Below, piece by piece: positions 7,743 to 16,042 of a stretch of DNA of 64,000 nt. How positions within the stretch are numbered: position 1 is the stretch's first letter; the number at the start of each line of letters is the position of its first letter. The notes under the pieces were generated by a model, which was given only the letters and a program-made list of their open reading frames with translations, ran no database searches and had not been told where the DNA came from. Source of the stretch: Bog-532 sp963833835 (GTDB lineage Bacteria; Actinomycetota; Actinomycetes; Streptosporangiales; Streptosporangiaceae); contig CAWHZI010000016.1 of the NCBI GenBank assembly GCA_963833835.1, forward strand, positions 1,054,001 to 1,118,000. The letters are read 5' to 3'. Position numbers and translations under genes: made by a program.

Positions 7743-9277
7743 TGCCGTTCTCCTTCGGTTGGTGCGGCCAGCAGTGCTCTGGCCTGGCTGACCAGTTCGT
7801 CCTGGGACGCGAGCGTGGCGGCCCGGCGCCGGTCCGCTTCGTCGGCGAGCCGTTCCCCGTGCTCCCGGCACCGCTCGGCCATGCCCGCGACCACCTGCGG
7901 GGCGGCACCGCCGTCGAGGACCCGGGTCTCGACGATCCCGCGCGGATCGAGGACCGTGGCCAGGTCGATGTCGTCGAGGTCGAGGTGCGAGCCGTTGTAC
8001 TCGGCCGCGGCGTCCTGCAGCCGTCCGACGGTAAGGTCCACCCCGCGGATGCCGTCCCGGCTGGCCTTGCGGACGGCGGCTCCGACGATCTGGTAGGCGG
8101 TCCGGTAGTCCACGGCGCACTCGCCCATGATGAACTCGGCCAGGTCGGTCGACTGGCTGTAACCGGACTCCAGCGTCTGCCACATACGGCCCGCGTTGAC
8201 CTGCAGAGTGGAGATCACCCCGGCGGTCAGCCTGGTCGTGCGCAGGGCCAGGTCGAGCGCGCGCGGGACCTCGCCGTAGGCGTAGATGAGGTTGTCGCTG
8301 CGGGCCGAGGGGCTCTTGCTGACCGCGAGGAATCCCGACAGGCGCCCGATCATGGTGCCCGACGCACCCCGGATGATGGACAGCGAATAAGGATTCCGCT
8401 TCTGTGGCATCAGCACGCTGGCACGGCTGTACCCGTCGGCGATCGAGACGTAGTCGAACTCCGTGCTGGCCCAGATTTCCAGGTCCTCGGCCAGCTTGCT
8501 CTGTGTGGTCAGCAGGCTGGACGCCGCCGCCATCGCGGCGATCAGGCCGTCGATCTGCCACATCGCGTCGCGGGTGTGCTCGATGAACCCGCTGAATCCG
8601 AGCAGGCTGGCCACCCGTGACCGGTCGTGCAGCAGGCGGCTGCCGTTGACGCACCCGGCCCCGCCCGGGCTCAGGTTGATCCAGTCGAGTTCGCTGGTCA
8701 GCCGTTCGCCGTCCCTCAGCACGGGATAGGCGAAGCTGACCAGGTAGTGGCCGAAGGTGGACGGCTGCGCGTGCTGCAGGTAGGTCTGGTCGGGCAGCCA
8801 GGTCCTGGTGTGCTGGCCCGCCAGCCCGGCGATCTCCATGCCGAGCCGTCCCGCCGCCGCGATCAGGCCGGTCAGCACCCCGCGCAGATGGAGGCGGAGC
8901 GCGATTCTGACCGCCTCCCGGCGGGGACGGCCGGCGTGCAGCCAGCCGGCCGCGTCGCCGATCTGCTCGGTGAAGTACCGCTCGCGGGAGTTGTACGGCT
9001 CGCCGAACGCGGGATCGTAGGGAAACTCCGCCGCGGGGGTGGCCGTCGCCTCGAGCAGGACCGTCAGCAGCGCGCGCATCGCTGTGGGCGGGATGACCTT
9101 CCGCTCGTGCAGGTCGATGACGTGGGCCAGGTCGGCCAGGTTCAGGCCGTCGTGCAGCAGCGGCGCGTCCGCGTTCTCCAGCGTGAACCCGCTGTCGATG
9201 AGTTCCTGGGCCGGCCCGCTCACCGGTGGCCCGAGGCGCGTGCCTGGGGCCGGAGGTGCCGGGGTCTGTGCGGACAT
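7739..9277 (-). CDS. Argininosuccinate lyase-like enzyme
   Basis: This 512-residue protein belongs to the fumarase/aspartase/ArgH superfamily. The signature loop is present as YSRASVLMPQKRNPYSLSII, and an active-site region contains LPDQTYLQHAQPSTFGHYL. It is longer than ordinary ArgH (about 470), and the sequence around the substrate loop is atypical. It is probably not the housekeeping arginine gene, since no other arginine genes are present. It would catalyse addition or elimination of fumarate or a similar leaving group. Its ATG overlaps the preceding PLP-enzyme stop (TGATG), and its stop overlaps the DUF1116 start. Confidence 0.83.
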   Translation of the reverse strand: MSAQTPAPPAPGTRLGPPVSGPAQELIDSGFTLENADAPLLHDGLNLADLAHVIDLHERKVIPPTAMRALLTVLLEATATPAAEFPYDPAFGEPYNSRERYFTEQIGDAAGWLHAGRPRREAVRIALRLHLRGVLTGLIAAAGRLGMEIAGLAGQHTRTWLPDQTYLQHAQPSTFGHYLVSFAYPVLRDGERLTSELDWINLSPGGAGCVNGSRLLHDRSRVASLLGFSGFIEHTRDAMWQIDGLIAAMAAASSLLTTQSKLAEDLEIWASTEFDYVSIADGYSRASVLMPQKRNPYSLSIIRGASGTMIGRLSGFLAVSKSPSARSDNLIYAYGEVPRALDLALRTTRLTAGVISTLQVNAGRMWQTLESGYSQSTDLAEFIMGECAVDYRTAYQIVGAAVRKASRDGIRGVDLTVGRLQDAAAEYNGSHLDLDDIDLATVLDPRGIVETRVLDGGAAPQVVAGMAERCREHGERLADEADRRRAATLASQDELVSQARALLAAPTEGERQ

Positions 9278-10326
9278 CAGTTCTCCTGTCGTTCGGCAGC
9301 TTCAGTGAGGACTTCGCCGACGGCGTCGAGCAGGCCGCCGGTGTGCCAGAACACCGTGGTCAGGCCGGGGTCCGCCGCGGTCTGGCCCAGCACCCGGGGC
9401 AGCTCGGCCAGGGCCTTGGCCGTGTACACCGGGTCGAGCACCAGGCCCGCGCTGCGCAGCGCCAGGCGCGCGGCGGCTTTCCCTTCGGCCGAGGCGAGCC
9501 CGTGCCCGGGGCCGCGGCCGTCCGCGAGCTCGACGTCGGCCGGACCCGGGATCGGGGTACCCAGCCGTTCGGCGCAGCCCGCGGCCATGCCGAGCACCCG
9601 CTGCCCGGTCTCGCCGGGCGGCCTGGACACCGAGACGCCCACGAGCCGCCACGGGCGGCCGAGCGCCACCGTCCCCGAGACCAGCCCGGCCAGGGTGCCG
9701 CCGGAGCCCGTGGCGGTCAGCACCGTCACCCGGTCACCGGCATCGCCCGTGCTGGTCCCCCCGACACCGATGCTGGCCAGCTGGCGGGCCAGTTCACCGG
9801 CGGCCCAGTGGAAGCCGGCCGCTGACCGGGGCGTGGCGCCGCCGCGCGGGATCGGGAACGGCCGCTCGCCGTCGGCCTCGAGCCGGACCGCCGCCTGCAC
9901 GATCCCCGCGTCGACCGACTCGCGGCCGGGATCGCCGGTGAACAGGACGTCAGCCCCCCAGTGCCGGGCCGCGGCCAGGTTGGGATGTTCGTGCTCCGGC
10001 TCGGTCCCGGCGTACACCACGACGGCGGGCAGGCCGGCGTACGCGGCCGCCGCTACGGCCGCCGCGACGAAGTTGGACCCGGTTGCGCCCCCGGTGACGA
10101 TGACCGTGGCCGACATGTCGGCCGCCTCGGCCAGCAGCACCTCGAGCGGCCGCGCCTTGTTGCCGGCCACCGCGAACCCGGTCAGGTCGTCCCGCTTCAC
10201 CAGCAGCCGGCCCGCCAGGCCCAGGGCCGTGGCCAGCCGGGGGGCCGGCGTCAGGGGCGTGGGGAGGACCGCGAGCGGCAGCCGCCAGCTGATGCCGGGC
10301 GCCACGGCCACGGGCCCGGGCGTCAC
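9277..10326 (-). CDS. PLP-dependent D-cysteine desulfhydrase / ACC deaminase-like enzyme
   Basis: This 349-residue fold-type II PLP enzyme has LVKRDDLTGFAVAGNKARPL, where the Lys of GNKAR is the expected Schiff-base residue. The nucleophile and phosphate-binding loops are GGATGSNFVAA and TATGSGGTLAGL. Relatives act on D-cysteine, 1-aminocyclopropane carboxylate or L-cysteate-like amino acids; the substrate here is unknown. Next to a ComA-like sulfonate synthase a sulfur-containing substrate is attractive but unproven. The GTG start overlaps the upstream lyase stop (GTGA), which supports coupled translation. Confidence 0.83.
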   Translation of the reverse strand: MTPGPVAVAPGISWRLPLAVLPTPLTPAPRLATALGLAGRLLVKRDDLTGFAVAGNKARPLEVLLAEAADMSATVIVTGGATGSNFVAAAVAAAAYAGLPAVVVYAGTEPEHEHPNLAAARHWGADVLFTGDPGRESVDAGIVQAAVRLEADGERPFPIPRGGATPRSAAGFHWAAGELARQLASIGVGGTSTGDAGDRVTVLTATGSGGTLAGLVSGTVALGRPWRLVGVSVSRPPGETGQRVLGMAAGCAERLGTPIPGPADVELADGRGPGHGLASAEGKAAARLALRSAGLVLDPVYTAKALAELPRVLGQTAADPGLTTVFWHTGGLLDAVGEVLTEAAERQEN

Positions 10327-11525
10327 GGCCACTGCTCCGGCTCCTGGTCCCGCGCCTGCCGGGCCCGGGACACCACGAGGTCGACGATCTGCGGCGCGGC
10401 CCCCGGATCGGCGGGGTTGGCGGTCGAGCCGAGGTAGGTGGCCACGTTGGCGGCCATCCGGTCCTCGTGCACCTCGAGTCCCTCGGCCAGGGCGATGGCC
10501 AGCTCCAGCGCCTGCGCGGTCAGCAGGCACACCTCGGGCAGCGCGGGCCACTCCGCTTTCCACGTCCGGCCGTCCCGCTCGTGCACACCGACCAGTCCCT
10601 CCGTCAGCACGCCGGCGTTGACCCGGGCCAGCCGGGCCAGCGTGGCCAGGTGCTCGCTGCCCTCGGGGTTCCGTTTGTGTCCCATGGTGATGGAGCCGAC
10701 GACTGTGCTGGTGCGGGGCTCGCCCAGCTCCCCGATCTCCGGCCGCTGCAGCTCGTATACCTCGGTGCCGAACCGGGCCAGCGTGCCGGCGACCATGGCC
10801 AGCACGCCGCCGAACTCCGCGATCCGGTCGCGGGCCGCCAGCCAGGAGATGACCGGGTCGGCCAGGCCCAGCTCCGCGCAGAAGGACGCCCGGATGGCCA
10901 GGGCGTCCGGCCCGAAGGCGGCCAGCGTCCCGATGCCGCCGCCGAGCTGGCCCGTCAGCCAGCGTGGCGCCCCTTCGCGCAGCCGGTCGATATGCCGACG
11001 CACCTCGTCGGCCCAGCTGGCCGCCTTCCAGCCGAACGTGGCCGGCGCACCCGGCTGGCCGTGCGTGCGGCCGCAGATGAGGGTGTCCCGGTACCGGGCG
11101 GCCAGGCCGAGCAGCAGTTCCTCGAGCCGGCGAAGGTCCCGCCAGCACACGCCGCCCACCGTCCGCAGGGCCAGGGCGGTCCAGGTGTCGGTGACGTCCT
11201 GGACCGTGGCGTCCCGGTAGACATGGGCGGCCGCGGCCGGCGACAGCACCCGGCGCAGCTCTTCGATGAGCCCTTGGGTGGAGTGCCCGGTGATCCTGGT
11301 GCCCTCCGCGACCCGATCCAGATCCAGCCGGCCGACCGTGGCCTCGGCCGTGATCGCCGCGGCGGCCTCCGCCGGTATCTGGCCGTGGGCGGCCTGCGCC
11401 CGGGCCAGCGCGGCCAGCACAGTGAGCCACCCCTGCAGCCGGCCTTCCTCGCTGAAGACATCCCGCAGTTCCGCGGTACCCCACAGGTGGCCGTAGGACA
11501 GCGAGTCCGTGATGCGCGCGCTCAC
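10323..11525 (-). CDS. Adenylosuccinate lyase-like / carboxymuconate cycloisomerase-like enzyme
   Basis: This 400-residue member of the lyase superfamily has the signature GSITMGHKRNPEGSEHLATL and the histidine segment LICGRTHGQPGAPATFGWKA, as in PurB and PcaB families. It is the second superfamily lyase in the operon, alongside the ArgH-like one, and the two belong to different branches. It is unlikely to be housekeeping PurB given its neighbours. The GTG start at 11525 overlaps the upstream stop as GTGA. A C-N bond-cleaving step with fumarate release is a reasonable inference. Confidence 0.83.
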   Translation of the reverse strand: MSARITDSLSYGHLWGTAELRDVFSEEGRLQGWLTVLAALARAQAAHGQIPAEAAAAITAEATVGRLDLDRVAEGTRITGHSTQGLIEELRRVLSPAAAAHVYRDATVQDVTDTWTALALRTVGGVCWRDLRRLEELLLGLAARYRDTLICGRTHGQPGAPATFGWKAASWADEVRRHIDRLREGAPRWLTGQLGGGIGTLAAFGPDALAIRASFCAELGLADPVISWLAARDRIAEFGGVLAMVAGTLARFGTEVYELQRPEIGELGEPRTSTVVGSITMGHKRNPEGSEHLATLARLARVNAGVLTEGLVGVHERDGRTWKAEWPALPEVCLLTAQALELAIALAEGLEVHEDRMAANVATYLGSTANPADPGAAPQIVDLVVSRARQARDQEPEQWP

Positions 11526-12457
11526 CGGGCCCCGCCCGGTCCGCTCGTCTCCGCGACCTGGGCCCGCCGCACGCTGGCCAGGCCGACGGCCGTCCGCAGT
11601 CCCTCCGCGACGAGGTCGAATGATGCCCCCCACGGCACCACCACGGTGTCATCCCGGGTCTCGATGTGCTCCTCGAGCAGGCAGCACTTGGTGAGCCGGG
11701 CGTGTCCCGCCGGGATGGGGAAGGTCGCGGCCAGCCGCGCCGGGCAGGTGTCTACCTGCCGCAGCGATTCTGCCTGGCCCGGATAGAAATGGTCGTGAAT
11801 GGCCCGGGAGCGGGCGCAGCCGAGCAGTACCCAGCCGGGATCAGGCGGCGGCACCTCGTCCAGGTAGGAGATGGTGGCCCCCGGGACCCGGGCCCCGCCG
11901 CCGCGGCAGGGCAGCAGGTAGTGGCGGGCCGGTTCGGCCTGCGCCAGTTCCTGGACGTCGACCACCTGCGTCCGGGTCAGGACGGGCGGCAGGCTCTCCG
12001 CGGTGTCCAGCAGCCGGTCCACCTGATCGCAGAACTTTGCGGGCCAGGGCGGCGCCACATCCAGGACGTGGACCACGGGCGGATCGGAGTCGAGCACGAA
12101 GTTGACGTGCTCGTACCGGCCTTTGACCACCACACACCGGTGACCGGGGAACTCCGCCGCGACCCGGGCCAGCTGGCTGGGCACCGCGGTGTCGATTTCC
12201 GGCCTGGTCACCAGGGTCGTCTCCGGCGACGTGGCCAGCAGCCTGACTTTCGTGACCGGGCAGAACAGCGCGCTGCCGTCGCCATCGGCGGCCTTGGTCA
12301 CCTCAGCGAGCGCCATCTTGGGGCCGGAGCACGCGATGACGAACCGCGTGCGGCGGTAGACGTCGTGGTCCGCGAAGTAGGTCTCCAGCGATTCCTGGGA
12401 CAGGTCGCCGCCGATCGTGGTGAAGGCCACGGTCCGGTACTGACCGGGGATGAGCAT
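11522..12457 (-). CDS. Unrecognised protein with a Cys-rich C-terminal half
   Basis: This 311-residue protein matches no family I recognise. The N-terminal half is alpha/beta-like (YRTVAFTTIGGDLSQESLET; LARVAAEFPGHRCVVVKGRY). The C-terminal half holds cysteines in short motifs (LLPCRGGG, LLGCARSRAIHDHFYPG, TCPARL, TKCCLLEEHIE) together with a His-X-His pair, which might bind a metal. There is no signal peptide. It is the second gene of the coupled operon: its ATG overlaps the ComA-like stop (TGATG) and its stop overlaps the PurB-like start. The tight coupling suggests it works in the same pathway, perhaps as an accessory or metal enzyme. Confidence 0.7.
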   Translation of the reverse strand: MLIPGQYRTVAFTTIGGDLSQESLETYFADHDVYRRTRFVIACSGPKMALAEVTKAADGDGSALFCPVTKVRLLATSPETTLVTRPEIDTAVPSQLARVAAEFPGHRCVVVKGRYEHVNFVLDSDPPVVHVLDVAPPWPAKFCDQVDRLLDTAESLPPVLTRTQVVDVQELAQAEPARHYLLPCRGGGARVPGATISYLDEVPPPDPGWVLLGCARSRAIHDHFYPGQAESLRQVDTCPARLAATFPIPAGHARLTKCCLLEEHIETRDDTVVVPWGASFDLVAEGLRTAVGLASVRRAQVAETSGPGGAR

Positions 12458-13311
12458 CAGGCGCCCTCGACCACGTCTGGGACCGCGCCCATCGGGCCTG
12501 TGTCGACCGTGTCTGCCCGCAGCCCGAGCCGCAGGGCTTCCACCGACAGGGCCGCGGACAGCCGGACGTTGCCGATGTTCACGTTGGCCCCGTAGCGGCG
12601 GATCAGCCAGGTTTGCTGGGTTCGCTGCGGAGCCTCGAACAGCACACGCTCCACGCCGATCGCCGAGACCACCGCGTCGGCGACGTCGCCGCGGACCGAG
12701 CCGTCGGGTTCGTACAGGCCCACGGTGCCGCTCTCGCGTCCTTCGGTTACGACGTAGTCCGCGCCGGCGCCGAGGTCGGCCTCGGCGTCGGCGGCCCACT
12801 GCCCGGGCAGAACGGATGCGCCCGCGTCCTTGCGGCCGATCTCCGCGAGCACGGAGAACCGCTCCGCGGCCACGCCGATCAGGCCGGACTTCTCGAGCCT
12901 GCTCAGCGTGACGGTGCCGGAGGACACCTCGACACACGGGAAGCCGACCGCCATCGCCCAATCGAGGAACTGGGCCACGGCCCCCTGCGCCCACGCGATT
13001 TCCAGCAGCGTGCCGCCCGTGCAGGCGCGGACCCCGTGCCGGTCGAGCAGCTCGAGCTTTTCCTCCAGGTTCTGGTCGATGTAGGCCGTGCCCCAGCCGA
13101 ACTTCCAGATGTCGATCAGCGGAGCGGCCGCGTCCAGGTACTGCCGGGCCTCGGCCGGCGACATACCGTCATCCAGCACGTGCAGCAGCCCGGATGTCCT
13201 GGGCTTGGTGGTCCGGGCCGGGAGGCGGAGGAATCCGGGTGTGCGCAGCCCCGGCCCGGGGTGAGCGTCGTGCGGGACGGTGATACATTGCGCCGGTGCC
13301 TGCTCCGTCAT
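12457..13311 (-). CDS. Phosphosulfolactate synthase (ComA)-like TIM-barrel enzyme
   Basis: This 284-residue protein has ComA-family motifs: RTTKPRTSGLLHVLDDGMSP, the conserved DIWKFGWGTAYID segment, GTLLEIAWAQG and SGTVTLSR. ComA adds sulfite to phosphoenolpyruvate to give phosphosulfolactate, the first step of coenzyme M synthesis in methanogens; bacterial homologues occur in other pathways. Homology starts about 25 residues after the ATG at 13311, so the exact start is uncertain. With this start its 5' end overlaps that of the divergent AIR-synthase-like gene by 16 bp. It is the first gene of a six-gene coupled operon. Whether it makes a sulfonate here is inference. Confidence 0.82.
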   Translation of the reverse strand: MTEQAPAQCITVPHDAHPGPGLRTPGFLRLPARTTKPRTSGLLHVLDDGMSPAEARQYLDAAAPLIDIWKFGWGTAYIDQNLEEKLELLDRHGVRACTGGTLLEIAWAQGAVAQFLDWAMAVGFPCVEVSSGTVTLSRLEKSGLIGVAAERFSVLAEIGRKDAGASVLPGQWAADAEADLGAGADYVVTEGRESGTVGLYEPDGSVRGDVADAVVSAIGVERVLFEAPQRTQQTWLIRRYGANVNIGNVRLSAALSVEALRLGLRADTVDTGPMGAVPDVVEGA

Positions 13312-14270
13312 CGGACCTCCCACCTGGTGAGCTTGATGGCCTGGCCCGGCGGATCCGGGATCTGCCCGGGGTTCGCGCCAAGAGCGCCATCGGGACGGTC
13401 GCGGACGTCCTTGGCGGTGGCGATTGGTGGGCGGGGCCGGGCGACGACGGCGCGGTGGTCGAAGACGACGGGCACATGCTGGTCGTCGGCGGTGAGGCCA
13501 TGCTGCCGGCCTTCGTCGCCCGTGACCCATACGGGGCCGGGATCGGCGCCATGGTGGCCAACATCAACGATCTGGCCGCCATGGGAGCACGACCGCTGGC
13601 CATCGTCGACACGCTGGTCGGGTCCGCCCCGGTATGCCGGGAGATCCTCCGCGGCCTGCGCTGGGCGGGCGAGCGCTACGACGTCCCCGTCGTCGGCGGT
13701 CACCTCACCGAGACCGACGGCGCACCCTCGTTCTCCGCGTTCGGACTCGGCCGGGCCAACGCCGTGCTCTCTGCGACCCACACCCGGCCCGGCCAGGTCC
13801 TCATCGTCGCGGCCTGCGTCAACGGCGGAATGCGGGACGACTTCCTGTTCTTCCGCTCGTTCGAGCAGCAGGGTTTCCAGCTGGCGGGGGACATCCGGCT
13901 GCTGGCCGAGATTGCCGAGTCCGGTGCCGCCGTCGCGGCCAAGGACGTCAGCATGGCCGGGATGATCGGCTCGCTGGCCATGCTCCTGGAAGCGAACCAG
14001 CTCGGTGTGACCGTCGACCTGGCCGCCGTTCCCGCGCCGGAAGGGGTCCCGCTGGGCGACTGGCTGTGCTGCTTCCCGTCCTATTCGTTTGTCCTCACCG
14101 GGCCCGCGGAACGGGCGGACGACTGCGTGTCGATGTTCGCCGGTCACGGCATCACCGCCGCGGTGGCCGGCGAACTCGACGATTCCGGCGTCGTCCGCCT
14201 GACCGCGGGGGGCTCGGTCGCGAACGTCTTCGACCTGCGCGCCGCGGGCGTGACCCGGCTGGCCCGCTGA
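13296..14270 (+). CDS. AIR synthase-like protein, Sll0787 family (Nit1C set)
   Basis: This 324-residue protein has the PurM/SelD/ThiL-type ATP-binding fold: GPGDDGAVVEDD, MVANINDLAAMGARPLAIVD, VVGGHLTETDGAPSFSAFGL and the KDVSMAGMIGSLAML segment. It corresponds to the AIR-synthase-related member of the conserved Nit1C / sll0783-0787 set, otherwise made of a nitrilase, radical SAM, GNAT and other genes. Such proteins phosphorylate or amidate small substrates using ATP. The GTG at 13296 is the only reasonable start and lies inside the start of the opposite comA-like gene. Its 3' end overlaps the opposing GNAT gene by 127 bp. Confidence 0.85.
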   Translation: MPAPSSDLPPGELDGLARRIRDLPGVRAKSAIGTVADVLGGGDWWAGPGDDGAVVEDDGHMLVVGGEAMLPAFVARDPYGAGIGAMVANINDLAAMGARPLAIVDTLVGSAPVCREILRGLRWAGERYDVPVVGGHLTETDGAPSFSAFGLGRANAVLSATHTRPGQVLIVAACVNGGMRDDFLFFRSFEQQGFQLAGDIRLLAEIAESGAAVAAKDVSMAGMIGSLAMLLEANQLGVTVDLAAVPAPEGVPLGDWLCCFPSYSFVLTGPAERADDCVSMFAGHGITAAVAGELDDSGVVRLTAGGSVANVFDLRAAGVTRLAR

Positions 14271-14752
14271 TCTCCCAGGCCGATCGACATGCGCTGGTGC
14301 GGGATGCTTTCGTACGGTTCAGGCTGGCCGGCCAGGCTCCAGCCGAGGTACCGGAAGAAGACGACGTTGGCCAGCTGAACGTGGGCGATCATCCGGCCGC
14401 CACCGAGGCCGCCCGCGGTCCGGACCGCGTACCGGACCAGCGGGCCGCCCACGTGGTGGCGCCGGTATTCCGGCAGCACGGCCAGCCGGTCCCCCCGCCA
14501 CAGCATCTGGCCATCGGGTTCGGGCCGCAGCGGGTAGAGGCGGACCGTGCCCGCGGCGACGCCGTTGACGTAGCCGACGACGTGCACGGTGGCCGCGTCA
14601 TCGTCGCGGTCGTCGCGGTCATCGCGACCGAAGATGCGCTGCTCGGTGACGAACACCTGGCGGCGGATCGACAGGTGCAGCGCCAGCTCGGCTGCCCCCT
14701 GGACGTTCCGGCACTCGACCGGGCTGACGATGGTCGTGGTCATCGCGGTCAC
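14144..14752 (-). CDS. GNAT N-acetyltransferase, MSMEG_0567/Sll0786-type (Nit1C set)
   Basis: This 202-residue protein has a GNAT domain in residues ~10-155. RRQVFVTEQRIFGRDDRDD is typical of this family, followed by the acetyl-CoA motif LAVLPEYRRHHVGGPLVRYA and a late MIAHVQLANVVFFRYLGW strand. It matches the acetyltransferase of the Nit1C gene set. The GTG start at 14752 overlaps the radical SAM stop (GTGA), so the two are coupled. The last ~45 residues are low-complexity and antisense to the AIR-synthase-like gene; they are probably an unselected tail. The substrate is unknown. Confidence 0.82.
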   Translation of the reverse strand: MTAMTTTIVSPVECRNVQGAAELALHLSIRRQVFVTEQRIFGRDDRDDRDDDAATVHVVGYVNGVAAGTVRLYPLRPEPDGQMLWRGDRLAVLPEYRRHHVGGPLVRYAVRTAGGLGGGRMIAHVQLANVVFFRYLGWSLAGQPEPYESIPHQRMSIGLGDQRASRVTPAARRSKTFATEPPAVRRTTPESSSSPATAAVMP

Positions 14753-15912
14753 GCCACCTGCAGTGGCAGCAGCCGCCGCCCGTCAGCAGGCGGCTCCGGC
14801 GGCCCGGGCTCGTGGCCGCGTTCGAGTACCGCCATGCCCGAGCAGGCCTGGCAGCGGGCACAGCCCGCCGTCACCCCCGCCGACGTCATCCCGTGCCGGC
14901 GCATATGCGGGACCACCTGGCGGTACACGCTCTCGACGTAGTCCCGCGGCGGCGGCACGGACTCACCGAGGATGGTCCCCGGTACCGGCCGGAGCGGCAC
15001 GATGAACGGGTAGACGCCCATCTCGACCGCCCGCTTGCAGCTCTCGACGGTGACGGCCAGATCCTCGCCCATGCCGAGGATCACGTACGTGGACACCTGC
15101 CCGGACCCGAAGACCTCCACCGCCCGCTGCCAGGCGGCGAAGTAGGCCTCGATTCCCCAGCGCGCCTTGCCCGGCGCGACGCGGGCCAGGACCTGCGGGT
15201 CGAAGGTCTCAACGTGGATACCGACGGAGTCGACGCCCAGGTCACGGACCCGGTTGATGACGTCCAAGTCCGATGGCGGCTCGAACTGCACCTGCACGGG
15301 CAGGCCCGAGGCGTCCTTCACCGCCTTGGCGCACCGGCCCACGTACAGGGCGCCACGATCGGGGGTCGCGGTGCTGCCGGTGGTCAGGGTGGCGTCGACC
15401 GCGCCGTCCAGTTCCTTGGCCGCGACCGCGACCTCGGCCAGCATCTCCGGTGTCTTCTTGGCGATCGTGCGGCCGCCGGCCAGGGAGAGCCCGATGCCGC
15501 AGAACTGGCACTGGTCGGAGTTCCCCCAGTAAGCGCACGTCTGCAGGACCGTGCTCGCGAACGAGTCCAGGTGCATCAGGGCGATCTTCCAGTACGGGAT
15601 GCCGTCCGCGGTCTGCATCCGGTAGAAGTTCGGCTGCGGTGCCGGGCGGGCCTCCGCGAGCCGCGCGGCGCCCCGGTAGATGCCGAAGCCGTCGTCGTCC
15701 GCCCGCAGCGCGTACGGCGATTGCGCCACGTAGGCCGCGCTGGTGGGGACGGTCGTGGGCACTCCGTCGATCCACAGCATCCCCGCGTCGGACGGGCCGG
15801 CACCGCCTTGGCGCGTTTCCAGTTCGGCCTCGACCCGCAGGCCCACCGACTGGAGCTCCGCGATGAGGTCGTCTGCAGCTGAGCCGCCATGTGACCTGGA
15901 CATCTGCGACAT
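14749..15912 (-). CDS. Radical SAM protein, MSMEG_0568 family (Nit1C set)
   Basis: This 387-residue protein has the cysteine cluster TCAYWGNSDQCQFCGIG, in the position where this family binds the 4Fe-4S cluster. BioB/LipA-like barrel motifs follow (VQVQFEPPSDLDVINRV, SVGIHVETFDPQVL, STYVILGMGED), and a C-terminal CARCQAC motif may bind a second cluster. It is the radical SAM member of the Nit1C set. It starts at the ATG at 15912, about 10 bases after GGAGG, and is translationally coupled to the GNAT gene. A copy of the shared 16-bp operator-like motif lies about 80 bp upstream. The reaction is not known. Confidence 0.87.
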   Translation of the reverse strand: MSQMSRSHGGSAADDLIAELQSVGLRVEAELETRQGGAGPSDAGMLWIDGVPTTVPTSAAYVAQSPYALRADDDGFGIYRGAARLAEARPAPQPNFYRMQTADGIPYWKIALMHLDSFASTVLQTCAYWGNSDQCQFCGIGLSLAGGRTIAKKTPEMLAEVAVAAKELDGAVDATLTTGSTATPDRGALYVGRCAKAVKDASGLPVQVQFEPPSDLDVINRVRDLGVDSVGIHVETFDPQVLARVAPGKARWGIEAYFAAWQRAVEVFGSGQVSTYVILGMGEDLAVTVESCKRAVEMGVYPFIVPLRPVPGTILGESVPPPRDYVESVYRQVVPHMRRHGMTSAGVTAGCARCQACSGMAVLERGHEPGPPEPPADGRRLLPLQVA

Positions 15913-15992
15913 GGGTCACGTTCCTCCGTTCCCGCGTGCGGCGGCCGTGCCGGGCGGTTGACCCCGACGGTCCGCGCAGTAGACGCTGTGGC

Positions 15993-16008
15993 GTCTACTA
16001 TAGGAAAC
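15993..16008 (+). promoter_or_regulatory. Operator-like 16-mer upstream of the radical SAM gene
   Basis: GTCTACTATAGGAAAC closely matches the palindromic copy at 21357-21372 (GTTGCCTATAGGAAAC) and a third copy at 16825-16840. It lies 81 bp upstream of the radical SAM-GNAT operon. It is probably a binding site for the cluster's XRE-cupin regulator; this is inference. Confidence 0.6.
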
Positions 16009-16042
16009 GAAAGGCTGATGGCAACAGGGTGTCGCGCAGATG

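Noticed and set aside
7739..9277. Housekeeping argininosuccinate lyase (argH)
   Set aside because: It is longer than ArgH, no arginine genes are adjacent, and it is coupled to a DUF1116 and PLP gene; called ArgH-like only.
8627..10621. Long plus-strand open frame (664 codons) across the PLP and ArgH-like genes
   Set aside because: It is antisense to conserved enzymes and its translation is Arg/Gly/Ala-rich with no domain. High GC removes stops from antisense frames.
10323..11525. Housekeeping adenylosuccinate lyase (purB)
   Set aside because: The context is a coupled operon with no purine genes; the signature matches the superfamily but does not fix the substrate.
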